The notes below the pieces were generated by a model. It ran no database searches and was not told the DNA's origin. It worked only from the letters and a program-made list of their open reading frames with translations. A DNA stretch of 64,000 nucleotides. Source: Kryptolebias marmoratus. Its lineage: Eukaryota > Chordata > Actinopteri > Cyprinodontiformes > Rivulidae. The DNA lies in assembly GCF_001649575.2 (NCBI RefSeq), contig NC_051435.1, positions 4,743,084-4,807,083 on the forward strand, given 5' to 3'. This document shows, piece by piece, positions 41,791 to 53,035 of this stretch. Every line of letters begins with the position of its first letter. The stretch's first letter is position 1. The position numbers and the translations under genes were made by a program.

Positions 41791-43104
41791 GTTTTAGTGC
41801 CACAGCTCTGTCACTTTGGTAAACTTGTAAAGCTTTATCATTAAAATGCATCATTTGATCATACTGTAATCCCCCGGTGAAACGCTATGTGGGCTGATGC
41901 AAAGTCATTTAAAGGTTTTGAAGAGATTATCTAATTGGGCAGTGAGGAGACATCATGCACAGAATAGATGGTTTGTTAATTAGAAAACCTGTTGTGACAA
42001 GAGGGACAGTTGTCCTCCGGCACAACGAAAGATCTACAACAAATTTAAAAGAGATGATCGACAGTAAGGATGATGCTCAAGCCATCTTTCCTCAAAACTG
42101 TAAGCCGCTGCTCCCCAATTATAGCTGCGCCTTTAGGCTCATGTGTCCTATCCAACAAAATTATGAAAGAGCCTCCTTGAAAAAAGCACTAGAACCCATT
42201 CTTCTACTGGTTAGCACATATCGATTGTAGTTCAACAAAGGCCTGAAAAGCTGAAGAAGAGAAGACAAGTGCAAGCAGGACCTTCAGTCATAATCCGTGT
42301 TTCTTTTGAGGAGTTTTCATCGCAGCAGCATTAAATAATGTAAGTTCTCTAATGAGTGAGTATCTTGTTTCTGCAAGTCTGAGACGAACCGAAGGTAGAG
42401 AGATGTATGTATTTGTTAGAAAACAGTATGAAAAGCAGCTGCATCAAATGACAGTGAAGCAGGGTTTTGTTTTTTTTTTTAGTTTTCTTTTCCTCCTTTT
42501 CCTCCGTGCTCAGCATCTACCTAATTAGCCAAAGTCCTGTGGGCGGATCTGCAGCACAGGATGCACAAAAAAAAGAAAAAAGAAAACGACTTGCTCTCCA
42601 TACAAAGCAGGTACAGTTATATATCAGCACTGTTAAAACTTTCACGACCCCAGTCCCACCCACCTCGTTTATCTCTCTCTGTCTTCTTCAAGTAATCCTG
42701 GCTGTCGTTGGTCCTCCACCCCCCTCTGATTTGTGACGCTTCTTAGAAATGTCCCCAGAGTCTTTATTGAAATCAGAATTATGTTCCCCAATCAAGCACA
42801 ACAGACACAATAAGGCCCACTAGTTTTATAAAATCACCTCCTATAGATAGTTCAGAGCTTAACTTCAACCTGAGACAAAACCCAGAGGAAAAAAAAACAA
42901 AACTATATGCATCTGATGGCAGCATGATTGTCTGCTAAACATGATTTTATAGCAGAAGAGGTCTCCGTTTTCTGCTCCTACAGCTGGTTTGTGTTCGTAA
43001 AGATCAGGCAATATCTCCCTTTCACTGCAGCAGCTAAACTAGTCTATAACGAGCATTACCTGAAGGAATATTGCCAAAGTTTTAGACAAAGATCTCGAGC
43101 GATC

Positions 43105-43205
43105 TGTTAGTTTCCAGCTGTGTTTTGGGTGATTGTCAGCTACTACCACACCAAATTTTAACTCAATATCTGTAAAACTGACTAAGTTACAGCCATTTTT
43201 AAAAG
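43105..43205 (-). repeat. Dispersed repeat family R1, copy 6 (3' half)
   Basis: Inverse orientation: TCAGCTACTACCACACC, then ACTCAATATCTGTAAAACTG, then ACTAAGTTACAGCCATTT. The 5' half with the ATGGCC core is absent. Confidence 0.75.
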
Positions 43206-43489
43206 AATTATCACACAGAAGATGTTAAATTGAAATTGTGTAAAATGAACAGAGTGACAATAGATAAATGGTAAATATAAAATTACAGCAGCAGACTGGA
43301 ATTTATTCTTCCTAAAGATTTTGTATAACAAAAACAACAAATAAAATGATATAAAATATGGGTGTGTGTATATATACATGTAAGTTTCCTCCACACCCTC
43401 TCCTCCCTTTTTACCCTGCTTCAGGTAATTACAAAAGGTCACAGCAGTGTGACAATATTTACAATGTGATATGGTAAAATAAATTTATG

Positions 43490-43515
43490 ATAATAATAAT
43501 AATAATAATAATAAT
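43490..43515. repeat. (AAT)n microsatellite
   Basis: About 8 uninterrupted TAA units in a strongly AT-rich stretch. Confidence 0.95.
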
Positions 43516-43856
43516 TATGACAATAAATAAGGCAGACAAAAATATAAAGATGTGCCTTTGCTTTCACACTGGTAAATAAAATGACATGAGGAAAAAAAAA
43601 ACAATTATTCTTTTAATTTAATGTTAACTTGGATATATAAAAAATACATATAATGGTTTAAAAGGTATGAATAAAGCAGTTTAGTATGTGGAAGATAATA
43701 AGATTATAGATAATTAAGTAAAAAACAAAAAAACAAAAACAAGAAATGAAGTCAAAGTGTAGATATTTGAACATTTTTGAATAGAGGAATGAGGAGGTAG
43801 ATTATGGCCATTTATTAATAGAAAATGACATATACTGGCTGCTCAATCTAATGATT

Positions 43857-43882
43857 TACACACACACACACACACACACACA
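43857..43882. repeat. (CA)n microsatellite
   Basis: About 13 CA units. Confidence 0.95.
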
Positions 43883-44022
43883 GGAAATTACATGATCGTC
43901 CACTTTTCATGGCAGTGGGTGATAATGATGCAACAAGACATTATCTGATCAAAAAGTACTTCATCATCAGGAAGTCCTTGTCTAATCTGCTCTGTCCTGT
44001 TAATGCAAACAACCTTCCTCCC

Positions 44023-44066
<44 letters not shown>
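44023..44066. repeat. (CA)n microsatellite
   Basis: About 22 CA units, the longest pure dinucleotide run in the window. Confidence 0.95.
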
Positions 44067-44067
<1 letters not shown>

Positions 44068-45229
44068 AAATCGATTACAATAAGAAAACAGACCTTTTGG
44101 TTGTATTTTGCTAACAAAGTATTTTAAGTTTATAAGTTAAGAGAAGGCATTAAACTGTGTGTATGCAGCTGGATTTCAGAAAGGTTTGGTGACTATTAAT
44201 AAAAGCTGATCAAGTAAAAAAGTGATTTTCTTCAAAAAAGAAAAAGGAGCGTGTACAGATATGGTTCTATGAGTCACGCCGAGTCTCACACTGTAGATGT
44301 CAGATATTGTATAAATCATTTTAATTGCCCTCAGTGATTAAGCTTGTATTGTCAGAGTTTCCTGATATTTTCCTGTGAGACATTCCACAAAGTGTTTTCC
44401 ATCTGCCATTTGACCGCCATCCACTAAGTTGCTTCCGTTTGGGAAACATGTTGAATGAATTTAAATGAAATCCCGGGCTGTCACTTGAAAGAACATCATG
44501 TCAGAGAAAGAGAATGAAAGCATCTCTCTGAGCTGCTCTCTTTGCATGTATTCAAAACAGGGAAGGACTCCTTTCCATCCATGCTGCAGTCTATGAACAA
44601 TAAAGGACAAGTGAAAGGGAGAGACGACAGCTTTAATGGCACTTTTGATTAGCTTTAGTTAATGCTTAGTTTAGTAAAGCGAGTCTGACAGGGTGAAATA
44701 ATATCTCAGACAGATTAATCAACAACGTTCATAGATTTCTTTTTCTGGATTTTTAGAAGTTACTTTTTGAGATTAAAAATCTGCCCTTTTTGGTGAGAAC
44801 AGTGAAACAGAAGTGAGGCAATGTGGTGGTGATAATGAGTCCAACCTGTTTCTGTAAATCCAGGACAACTACACCACTTTGTGCTTCACTTACAGGAAAC
44901 TAGAGCCAAGGAACAGAGGAAGATTGGCACAGAGTGACTCTGAGCATGCAGTTTGATATATTATTGCAAAGCTGTACGCTATTTTCTTTTTGTCAAAAAT
45001 AAGCCTGGGTTCTTTAAAAAAAAACAAGGTAGTGAGAGTAAGATTTTTCGTTGCAGACCCTCTGAATTCTGAGTGTTTGAGGCTAAGCGACCAGCAGCCA
45101 CGTTTTGAGCGCCTAGTTTTTGAAAATCATGTCTGTTTTTGTGTAAAGCTACATGCGCCCATTATTTGGTTGCACGTATTATACGCACCTCGGCTCGTTT
45201 TGTCTCCACCTTGGCAGCTGCCGCCACAT

Positions 45230-45530
45230 TTATGATTTAATCTACTGATTTTTAGACCTGAACATTCACCTTGGATGTTTCCTGTCAGAGGAGAGCTCCT
45301 GTGCAGGATTCAAAATACATCTCTAACCTGCTTGAGATGGATTAGAGATGCCTGCAACAACTCGATGACTATTTTGAGAGAAAACTTGTTGCACAATTTT
45401 TTTTAACATGTGCAAAACTTAAGTGACTCGGCGACTTGTGCAAGGAAATTGAAAATACTGTGAATGTTGGGAGACAAGCTGGAGACTACCCACGAGTCGC
45501 AGCCCAGTGAGATACTACCTTCTGTGTGTA
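45230..45530. repeat. Dispersed repeat family R2, copy 2
   Basis: Contains TTTTTAGACCTGAACATTCA, AGAGCTCCTGTGCAGG, TAGAGATGCCTGCAACAACT and, at the right, CCACGAGTCGCAGCCCAGTG. Confidence 0.55.
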
Positions 45531-45619
45531 AAAACAGCCAAAAAAAAATCACAAAATCATTTGGCCCTGGGTGTGAGTGTGAGAGTGAATGGCTGTTTGT
45601 GTTTATCATCCACTGGATG

Positions 45620-45750
45620 GATTTGAATTAAACTTTCAGAAAGTAATGATTGGATAAATGAATATAACTCAGTTTTACAGATATTGAGCTAGGATGTGGT
45701 GCGGCGGTAGCTGAGAGTCATCCCCAACACAATCAAGCATCATGTTATGA
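45620..45750 (+). repeat. Dispersed repeat family R1, copy 7 (core deleted)
   Basis: Contains AACTTTCAGAAAGTAATGAT, ATAACTCAGTTTTACAGATA and CGGTAGCTGAGAGTCATC, but the ATGGCC core is missing. Confidence 0.75.
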
Positions 45751-46948
45751 GCAAAAACACTGTCCTCTTTTCAACATTTCAGTTTTAAATTTTGTAAATT
45801 AATTTACTTGAAAGATTTCCAGCAGAGCTGCTGTTCAGGGTCATAGTTTTGTTGTACACCTACAGCAGCTGAACTCTTTCTTCTTTAACAAACTACAAAT
45901 GTTTTCCAGATTAAATAAGAATAATCATTTCTTACATGTTCAATGTTTCTTACGTAAACGTATGAAATAGTTCTCTTAATTTAAAGATATCAGAACAAAG
46001 CTTTTATTAAGATGCTCGTGTTTTCACCCATCCGTCCCCTGACCCCTCTTTTATTTACTGCTGCTAGTAAATCTTGGGTTTCCGAGACCGTTCACAGAAC
46101 AACCCAACATCTCACCAAGAATTACTGATTTGATTAAAACCTTACAGCAGGAGCAACCGCCACTTTGATGGGAGAATCCATTTCAAACTGATTTACAAAC
46201 AGCAATAACACTGAAAACTGCACAACAGCTAACTGGGAGCTGAAAACAAGAGCTAGTTTTAATCTGCAAATAACTTTAGAGTGTGATTCATAACAGCTGT
46301 ATGCAGTTTGTCACATTTATTTAGTTTACTGAATGATTAAAAACGAGGTAGGAACACTTTAAATAAAGTGGCCATGAGTATCCAAACTACCTCACTCACC
46401 TGTTGGAAGCCACACTTTTTAAGCCTAAACTCTGTGCTTAAAAATGAACCCTTCTTTTTAGTAGGGGGAGGGGAGGGGTATATATTACTAAAAATATCAA
46501 CCCAGTATGAAAGGCATCTGTGGTGTGTCTTACACCTTTGCGCTTTCATCCTGAAATAAAACCCAGTTCATGTGTTTACAGTCAAACAGGAGGCTGGATG
46601 TCTCCACTCATCTTTTATTAAATCTTATTTCATCTCAAGAGACCCGTGTGTTTGGTATTTCTTCAAATAACTAAACTGAGACAAGTATTTTATGACTTAA
46701 AGCAAATAATAGGAAATGTTATTACCCATACAAGCTGCACGGGACATTAAACTTCTTATTTACCTTCTCAGCTGGAAAGAATCACGTCTGAGAGAAACTA
46801 AATACAGATTTCTGCCTCTCATGTGTAACTAAATGCTATTTATATTAACTGAAGTGCCTCAAATCAATGTTTTCAATTTTGTCTTATTATTTTTCAATTA
46901 CAAGTAGTTTCAGTGCGTTGAAACGAGTCCAGGGCGCGTGAGACTCAC

Positions 46949-47006
46949 CTAACATGAGGCACAGGAGCGTGTGTCTCTGCAGAGCTGAACCGGCGTGCGG
47001 CTCCAT
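46949..47006 (-). CDS. ramp1: ramp1 exon 1: signal peptide
   Basis: RAMP1 is a single-pass membrane protein that partners with the calcitonin receptor-like receptor to form the CGRP receptor. Read on the minus strand, this exon encodes MEPHAGSALQRHTLLCLML plus one base, then a perfect TTAG|GTGAGT donor. The hydrophobic core continues into exon 2 as AVAQCVL, making a typical but short signal peptide. The phase-1 border matches exon 2 exactly. The frame stays open upstream of this ATG, but the position relative to the signal core makes it the most likely start. A CpG-rich block surrounds it, as expected for a promoter and first exon. The exon would be hard to recognise without exon 2, so confidence is moderate. 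Confidence 0.75.
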
Positions 47007-47449
47007 CCTGGCGCTCCAAAAACCACCGAACTTTGGAGAAAAGATCCAAGAAGATCTCAGTGAGGACCTGTGGCCATCACAAAGTGACCGCAGGGTGGGG
47101 AATCCATGGAGCGCGGCGGCGCAAAGCCTCCACCTTGAATGCGCCACACACTTCCAGTGGCTCGGGGGAGATCCGAGACTCGTCCTTGTTGCTCCTGCTG
47201 CACCACAACTCCCCCGAGTCCTCCTTCCTGTCACCGATCGGATGGCATCCCGAGACGAAGCACACAGAGCCGTGAAGTTGGAGCTTTTCTATCTGGAGGT
47301 TGTTGTTGTTTTTTTCAGGNTCCGGAAGGCGCAGCGGGGAAACTGTTCTGGGTTTGAAAGTGTGCCGTGCGCAACGGGACGCGCCAGCCCGCGACCGGTG
47401 GAGCTGATCTGAGTGCGGGGGGCCACAGGGCTGGAGGGAGGGGGGAACA

Positions 47450-47477
47450 CGCTGCTGCTGCTGCTGCTGCTGCTGCT
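47450..47477. repeat. (CTG/CAG)n trinucleotide repeat, about 9 units
   Basis: This is an uninterrupted GCT/CTG run. On the ramp1 strand it reads (AGC)n about 450 bases upstream of the start codon, so it is in the promoter or 5' UTR. Confidence 0.95.
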
Positions 47478-47539
47478 CATACAACCTACTGCACAGAGAG
47501 ATGAAGAAAAATAAATAAATTTAAGATAAAACATTATTA

Positions 47540-47800
47540 TCGCCCGCCGCCGAAAGTTGAAGGCGGGCCATGATGTTTTTCCCGTGTGTGTGTCTGTTAG
47601 CTAAAACAGTTCATGAACCACTGGATACATTTTGATGAAACTTGATTAAATCAATCACTGGATATACATTATAACTGATTTACTTTTGGAGTTATTGAAG
47701 ATGGCCGCCACCGTCAGCTGACCAAAATGACTACAACTCAGTCAGTTTTATTTTCTTTGGTTGTAGCTGAAAACCATCCATAACACAAACTCCAACTTCT
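47540..47800 (+). repeat. Dispersed repeat family R1, copy 8 (first of a doublet)
   Basis: Begins with a hairpin-like CGCCCGCCGCCGAAAG...AAGGCGGGC, then TGAACCACTGGATACATTTT, GAAGATGGCCGCCACCGTCA and CAACTCAGTCAGTTTTAT. Confidence 0.8.
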
Positions 47801-47869
47801 ACTCTTTCTACAAGAGTTTTGGCTAATGGTTTTCTATTTGCTGTTAGAGTCAGTCTTGTTTGTTTGTTG

Positions 47870-48100
47870 TTGTTGTTTTTTTAGCAAAATATCCCATGAA
47901 GCACTGGGTGCACTTCAATGACTTTTTCAGAAAGTTATCATTGAATGCACATCTGCAACTGCTTTACTTTTAAAGAAACTCCAAAAAACAAGATGGCTGC
48001 CACAGCTAATCAATATCGTTCGACAGATATATTTACAAAGACTGCTAATATTTGATGTGGTAGTAGCTGAGAGTCATTCTCAACACTTACTGAGTGTGCA
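47870..48100 (+). repeat. Dispersed repeat family R1, copy 9 (second of a doublet)
   Basis: Contains AGCAAAATATCCCATGAAGC, AAGATGGCTGCCACAGCTAA and GTAGTAGCTGAGAGTCATTC. Confidence 0.8.
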
Positions 48101-48149
48101 AAATGTTATTTTTAAGGTTTGAACAAAATGGCAACAACTCTGTCATTTC

Positions 48150-48650
48150 TCAACAAAAGATGATTTTAGTTTCAAACTCCTTTAGTTTATTATTAGAACA
48201 AAAACAATATCTGGTCTTAAAAACAAGTCTACAACCTCATATGAGCAGTAAAGACAAAGTTATAGCTCATTATTTATTTAACCAAGTCTTTTTGAATATT
48301 TTGAAGTTTTGCCAGATGGACAGATGGTCTCACATTTCCTGCAAAGCAAGCCCAGATCATAACACTTCCACACCCGTGTTTAACAAATGAGGTGTTTGTG
48401 CTGATATGCTGTTTTCCCCCAACATGCCACTGTCCTTTAAAGCCAAACATTTCCACTTTGGTCTTATATGTCCAAAACAGATTATTCCACATGTTTATAG
48501 TTTATTTAGATGAAACCCAGCTGGACCTAAAAAGAAGAATGTTTTCTCTTATCAGGAGAGTAATTTTAGATGTGTTGTCTAGCAGTACTATCACAAACTT
48601 TAACGTTTAACATCCCAACTGATGCGTCTGTAGAGTCTGGTGTTTGTAGC
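48150..48650 (-). mobile_element. Degenerate Tc1-like transposase relic
   Basis: The minus strand from about 48492 reads NLFWTYKTKVEMFGF, then KHGCGSVMIWACFAG. These are the W(S)DE(S)K.E.FG and KHGGGSVM.WGCF motifs of Tc1 transposases; the catalytic aspartate position is replaced by Y here. Further stops flank it. Sequence as far as about 48960 may belong to the same element. Confidence 0.8.
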
Positions 48651-51479
48651 AGTTTCTCTGAGTGACAGCTGTCTGGTTTCCCTTTAGACTTGTTAAATGT
48701 CACAGATTAACTTCATGTAAATTGAATGGACAGTAAAGTTATCATTCTGTTCTATTTCTTTCTTCCTTGTGGATTCTGTTAACACACTCATGACTGCTTC
48801 CAGACCGAAGCATTTGTGTTTATATAACTGCTCACATTTGCTAATGATCGGTTAATCAATGCATTTGATTTTCAGCTTCTTAAGGGTGAACTTAAGTTGT
48901 TCACACACTGCCTCTGCATTTCGGCTTGCTTGTTTCATCAGTTAAAACATGGTGTGACGTATGTTTTGTATCTTGCAACAATTTGGAAACTGGTTAATTG
49001 TGAAGCATTTGTTTCTTAGGGCCATGTGTGCAGCTGCATACAGTTGCTGTAGATTGTTGTTTAATTGTGTTAGTTTTGAGGTTCAATATTCAAAAGTTGA
49101 TAGTTGTCAAACACTCCCATCTAGTGTTCATGTGGCGTATTGTCTGTATTTTACTCCTAAAAACTGTTTAAGGACTTTACTTAAAATGCAGCTTTATTCC
49201 TTACCCTAATTATTTGTACATCTGGTTCATATTATGATAATTACATTAAAGTTAATTTATGCTTCTTTGTTAAATAATTGGGCGTCTTAATAATATAATT
49301 CCTGAGTGGTGTTCTGCCCCCAGTCTATTGGGAGGTTTTATTAAAAACATGAATTATTATCTCAATGCAGCTCCAAAACAGACTTTATTTGAGTCTGTTC
49401 TTCATGTCTCATATTACCACAGAGCTTAATTTTCCATCCGGGCAGTTTCACCCTTGTTTGTTCTTCAAGTTCACAAAATAATAACTCGTAGAATACTAAA
49501 ACAAAAACAAAAAATATGACTTTTAATTAACTTACACTAAATACTAAAAGCCTATTAACCTTGATCTGTTTTTCGTTATGCATCCAGTATTTGAAACATG
49601 TTTTAGACTATATCTCATTATGAAACTGAAAACAAAAACCTTTTAAATAGAAGAAAAAGCCATCTCCCTTTGATTGCAGTTTGCTTTGAGCTCAGTGTCA
49701 AAAGGCTCTTTCATTTAAACCAGGAAGTCTAAAGATGACTCATCTACAAGGACTTTTAGATTATTTGACTCCCTCCTAAATGCCTTTGTGTTGTTTCATG
49801 TCACAGTTTGAAAACAAAAAAAAAGCTGGATGACAACAACAAAGTGACAAACTGTCCTAACCTGAGGAGATGAGTGACTCTTCCAGTCAGGAGGACAAGA
49901 TATTCACAGGAAGGAAGGATGGAAGCAGTTCTTCTTAATATATTCAGCAAATTATAAAACTGAGCTTGATGTGACACAAACTGTCACAAATCCTTTGATA
50001 AGCACCAAGGATGAAAGACAAGAAAATTAGCCAGAAAGGAGTTTTTAAAACTCAAATACTAAAACTCTTTTATTATTGCCTGCTGTTGATGCAAAAGCTG
50101 TAATGTTTTTGTCCACTATAATCAATTATAAGCAAATGTTATGTTCAAGGTCAGTGAAAACGTATTTTATGAAATGTAAATATCAAAATAATTATCATTA
50201 TTCCTTTGAACATGATAGTTTTTACAGGATAGGGTATTCTCAAATATCACAGAAACAAACTCTCAATCTCAATCAAAGAACTTTAAAAGCTACTGTGCAC
50301 CATGTCTACAAAAATTTCTAATTTTTTTGCTGATGAGGAAAAAGTAGCATAAAAAAAAAAATCATTGCATTAATGATTAAACTGAAGAAGAACAAAGCTT
50401 TGCATGTCATGAACATGAACACAGATGACACATTTGAGTTTATAGAGTCAGGTCTTTCTTTCATCTCCACGTGTTGCATGAAACAAAAAGCCTCATTAAA
50501 ATCCACCCCCTAACGTCTGTCCAGCTGTCTCCACGGCAACCAAGTGTAAACGTACGGCAGAAGGCATGCGGGACGACAGAAAGGAGAGGAAACATTTACG
50601 TTTGTTAAAAAAAGGATCAAAGATTTACCTGAAATCTGATGGCGGGGGTTTGAACGAGACATCCAGTTTGAGCAGGTCAGACCAGATGAGATTTATCAGT
50701 AAGTAAAGAATACATCAGATTCTTGTCAGTTTTTACTTTTTAAATGCTGATAGTTAGAAATACTAGAAACTACTCTTATGTCTAAATGTTACTTTCATGC
50801 TAATGCACTGTGTTTAAGCCCTTTTGACGGTCAGTCTCTTGGTTTTTGTTAAACATTAAACGTGAAGAAGGAAAGTGACAAAGGACACATTCCTGTGTAC
50901 AAACATCTCACACACAAAGAATTTTATCAGTGACACAATCTGCACAGTAGTGAATAGTTAATTTACTAGCAGGGTCCCCATGAATCAAGATGAGTTCACT
51001 GGTTTAATCAGGAAGAGAGGATAAGAGTCAGGATGCAGCTGAAGGTTGAACCTCGTGACTGGAGGGGAAGAAGTTGGGGGTTTGTTTGTCTCAGCAGACA
51101 ACAACCTGAGCAACAATAACCTGAGAATTTCCAGATGCTATTCCTGGAAATAAAGACAGGCTGGACGGGCAAAGAAAAGGTAAGGAACAAAGTACAAGAA
51201 CAATAAGGGAGGATGATGTTCTGCACCGAACTGGATCTGCTCTTGTCTTGGTTTTTACAGCTTTGGGAAAGTGTTGTTGTGATTTAGCATCGCAGAAATT
51301 AACTGAAATGAGGAAGATGAGTGGGAAGAGGAGAGAGGTAGATGATGTAAAGATCACTGGATGAGGCAGAGAGCTGGGGCTGAGAAACAAACTGGGCTGA
51401 ACAGGTGATCCATCTCCAGGTGTGTTTGAGCTGTGGCCCGGCTCCAATACCTCATTTAAAGAAACCAAAAGTTTACTTT

Positions 51480-52369
51480 TAGAGCACCTTTCTCAGATAA
51501 AAATGTAAAAAATGCTTCAAAATACAACACTATACCACAAAAAACATTATTATTAAACATAAAAAGTACTGTAATTTTAAAACAGGACAGTTCTTCTATG
51601 TTTCAGCTAAGAGCCTCACTGCAGAGTTTTTTATGAAGACGGTTGAGGGCTTTTTTGATTTGACAAAATAAAAGTGCATTTCAATAATCTAAACAAGACA
51701 AAATAAAAGCATAAAAAAACATCTGCAGTTCAGGTTTTGACTCCAACTTTCCTAATTTAGAAACCCTTTTCAAGTGGAAAAACAACTATTTCAAACAAGC
51801 TGTTTGGAACGATTGTCCAGAGGCACTGACTGGATTAAAAACGACGTTTTTCAGACTTCACCTAAATGCTGAGTCAAAATGACCTATTTGTTGTTTGATG
51901 TGTGCAGTCATGTTTTCCAGGGCAAAGTTCAGACATTCAGTCTTATCAGAGTTTAACTGCAGGTATTTTTAAACCAGTTCTTCATCTCTGACAGAACATA
52001 AAAATGGCAATTTCTGTAACTCAGAGTCTTAGTAGCTGAATGTCATCTGCTTAAATGAAGAGGCAAAAGTGCAGAACTTATCAATAATAATAATAATTGA
52101 ACAGACTGAGACAGATCAGTAAATGATCTGAGACTGAAACTCATGTCAGAAAAGTAAAACATGAACCTTTCAAGAGCTTTACCCAAAATCTTCACTAAAT
52201 CATGTGAGATCTTTACTAAGATGCTGCGGTCAAAGGCTGAGAGTTCGACAAAAGCCATAAACCCAGAGTCTGCAGCCATCGGGTCACGCAGCACCTTAAT
52301 TAAAACAGTTTCAGTAGAATATAATTTACAAAAATGCCTTCTTCCAAAAGAGATAAGTTTCTCATCCAC
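51480..52369 (-). mobile_element. Degenerate LINE reverse-transcriptase relic (Rex1/L2-like)
   Basis: Read on the minus strand, it begins with STETVLIKVLRDPMAADSG and then VELSAFDRSIL. These match the STETALLKVTND..ADSG and LDLSAAFDTVDHSIL motifs of teleost non-LTR reverse transcriptases. Further along come ADDIQLL (the YADDTQLY catalytic box, shifted), LQLNSDKTECLN (LNSDKTEVL) and QKSPQPSS.KTLQ (KSLNRLQ..QNSAAR). It has many stops and frameshifts and is inactive. The clade assignment is tentative. Confidence 0.85.
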
Positions 52370-52819
52370 TGCCTAACATAATGACTACTTTGAATAAAAT
52401 ATGACCTTCATTTGCTCTGTACTACATTATGTATTGAAGCTTTTATTATGTGTTCATAACTGCTTAATTAAAAGGGACTGAGGTGTCAGAAAGCCTTCAT
52501 TCAGCCCTGCGTTCTGCAACCTGTGCTTTAATGTGCAGTGATGTGTTTCACGGTGACTCAACCACAGCTATAATGAGGGTTGTGTTTCCAGTTATGCCTT
52601 CAGTGTGGTCCCAGTAGGCAGCAGAGGATCATTAGAGACTGACATCACAAAGTACATCACACAAACAGGCAGAGGCTGACAAACACCGAGCTGAGGCTTC
52701 CTCTAAGTTTGCTTTAAAAAAAAGAATCTTACCCCTTTTATCTGGTTAACTTAACCACAACAGTTCAGAAGGTTTTTTTTCTTTGTGGCTGTTTTGTCAC
52801 ACAGATCTGATTGGGAGTT

Positions 52820-53035
52820 ATGGAGGTGAGGAAGAGGAGAAACATCAGTGATGATGATGATGATGATGAAAAGATGCAGAGAGAAGAGCTGGAGGAAGAA
52901 AACAATGGTTGGTTTTTTGTCGTTAGCCCTGAACCACCGGAGAGCCAGGATGAGCCGGAGGCCTCTGACCCTGAAGATGAGGAGGAGCGAAGGTGTGCTG
53001 CCCTCATCTCTGCATGTCAAAACAACATGACTGAG
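52820..53035 (+). CDS. map3k19: map3k19 exon 1: acidic N-terminus and start of ankyrin-like repeat
   Basis: This exon encodes 72 codons and ends in phase 0 at a CTGAG|GTAAG donor. The ATG has G at -3 and +4, and an in-frame TGA lies 12 bases upstream. The peptide begins MEVRKRRN and continues with six aspartates encoded by a (GAT)n run, then a very acidic stretch (EELEEEN, DPEDEEERR). It ends in CAALISACQNNMTE, which reads straight into exon 2 as the first helix of an ankyrin-like repeat. The GAT run is a coding microsatellite and may vary in length. Confidence 0.85.

Larger units (their letters stand above)
16158..46948 (-). other. ramp1 intron 1 (30.8 kb)
   Basis: This interval lies between the two ramp1 coding exons. 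I found no nested gene with recognisable protein similarity. It contains a LINE endonuclease relic, a palindromic element at 20350, A-rich dispersed elements at 26290 and 31240, tRNA-SINE-like scraps, a perfect-looking inverted-repeat element at 38606, several dispersed-family copies and many dinucleotide repeats. Stretches not listed separately are AT-rich and without visible features, though unrecognised regulatory elements could be present. Confidence 0.65.
46900..47500 (-). promoter_or_regulatory. ramp1: CpG-rich first-exon and promoter region of ramp1
   Basis: This is the most GC- and CpG-rich block in the window. It includes GCGCGGCGGCGC near 47115 and CGCCAGCCCGCGACCGG near 47385, in otherwise AT-rich surroundings. 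It covers the ramp1 start codon and the sequence upstream of it on the minus strand. A CpG-rich 5' region fits a vertebrate promoter. The transcription start cannot be placed from sequence. An ambiguous base (n) sits at 47320. No TATA box was assigned. Confidence 0.6.
47007..52819. other. Head-to-head intergenic region between ramp1 and map3k19
   Basis: The two start codons face away from each other across 5.8 kb. Apart from the CpG-rich block on the left, the interval is mostly repeats: a doublet of the dispersed family, a Tc1 transposase relic and a LINE reverse-transcriptase relic. I see nothing definite in 48960-51450. The sequence just before the map3k19 ATG (52680-52810) is not CpG-rich and no core promoter motif was assigned. 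Confidence 0.6.

Noticed and set aside
41955..42230. 91-codon plus-strand frame (MHRIDGLLIRKPVV...)
   Set aside because: No recognisable domain, promoter or splice sites; its length is possible by chance in a long intron.
43840..44070. CRISPR-like or satellite array
   Set aside because: The repeats are simple (CA)n runs without spaced units.
46954..47484. Several long overlapping open frames on both strands in the GC-rich block (up to about 150 codons)
   Set aside because: They result from high GC content and few stops; one also runs through the n base and the CTG run. Only the short signal-peptide frame on the minus strand has splice and homology support.
52043..52369. 108-codon minus-strand frame as a host gene
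   Set aside because: Its motifs (STETVLIKV, ADSG, LSAFD) are those of a LINE reverse transcriptase, and the continuation is broken by stops.
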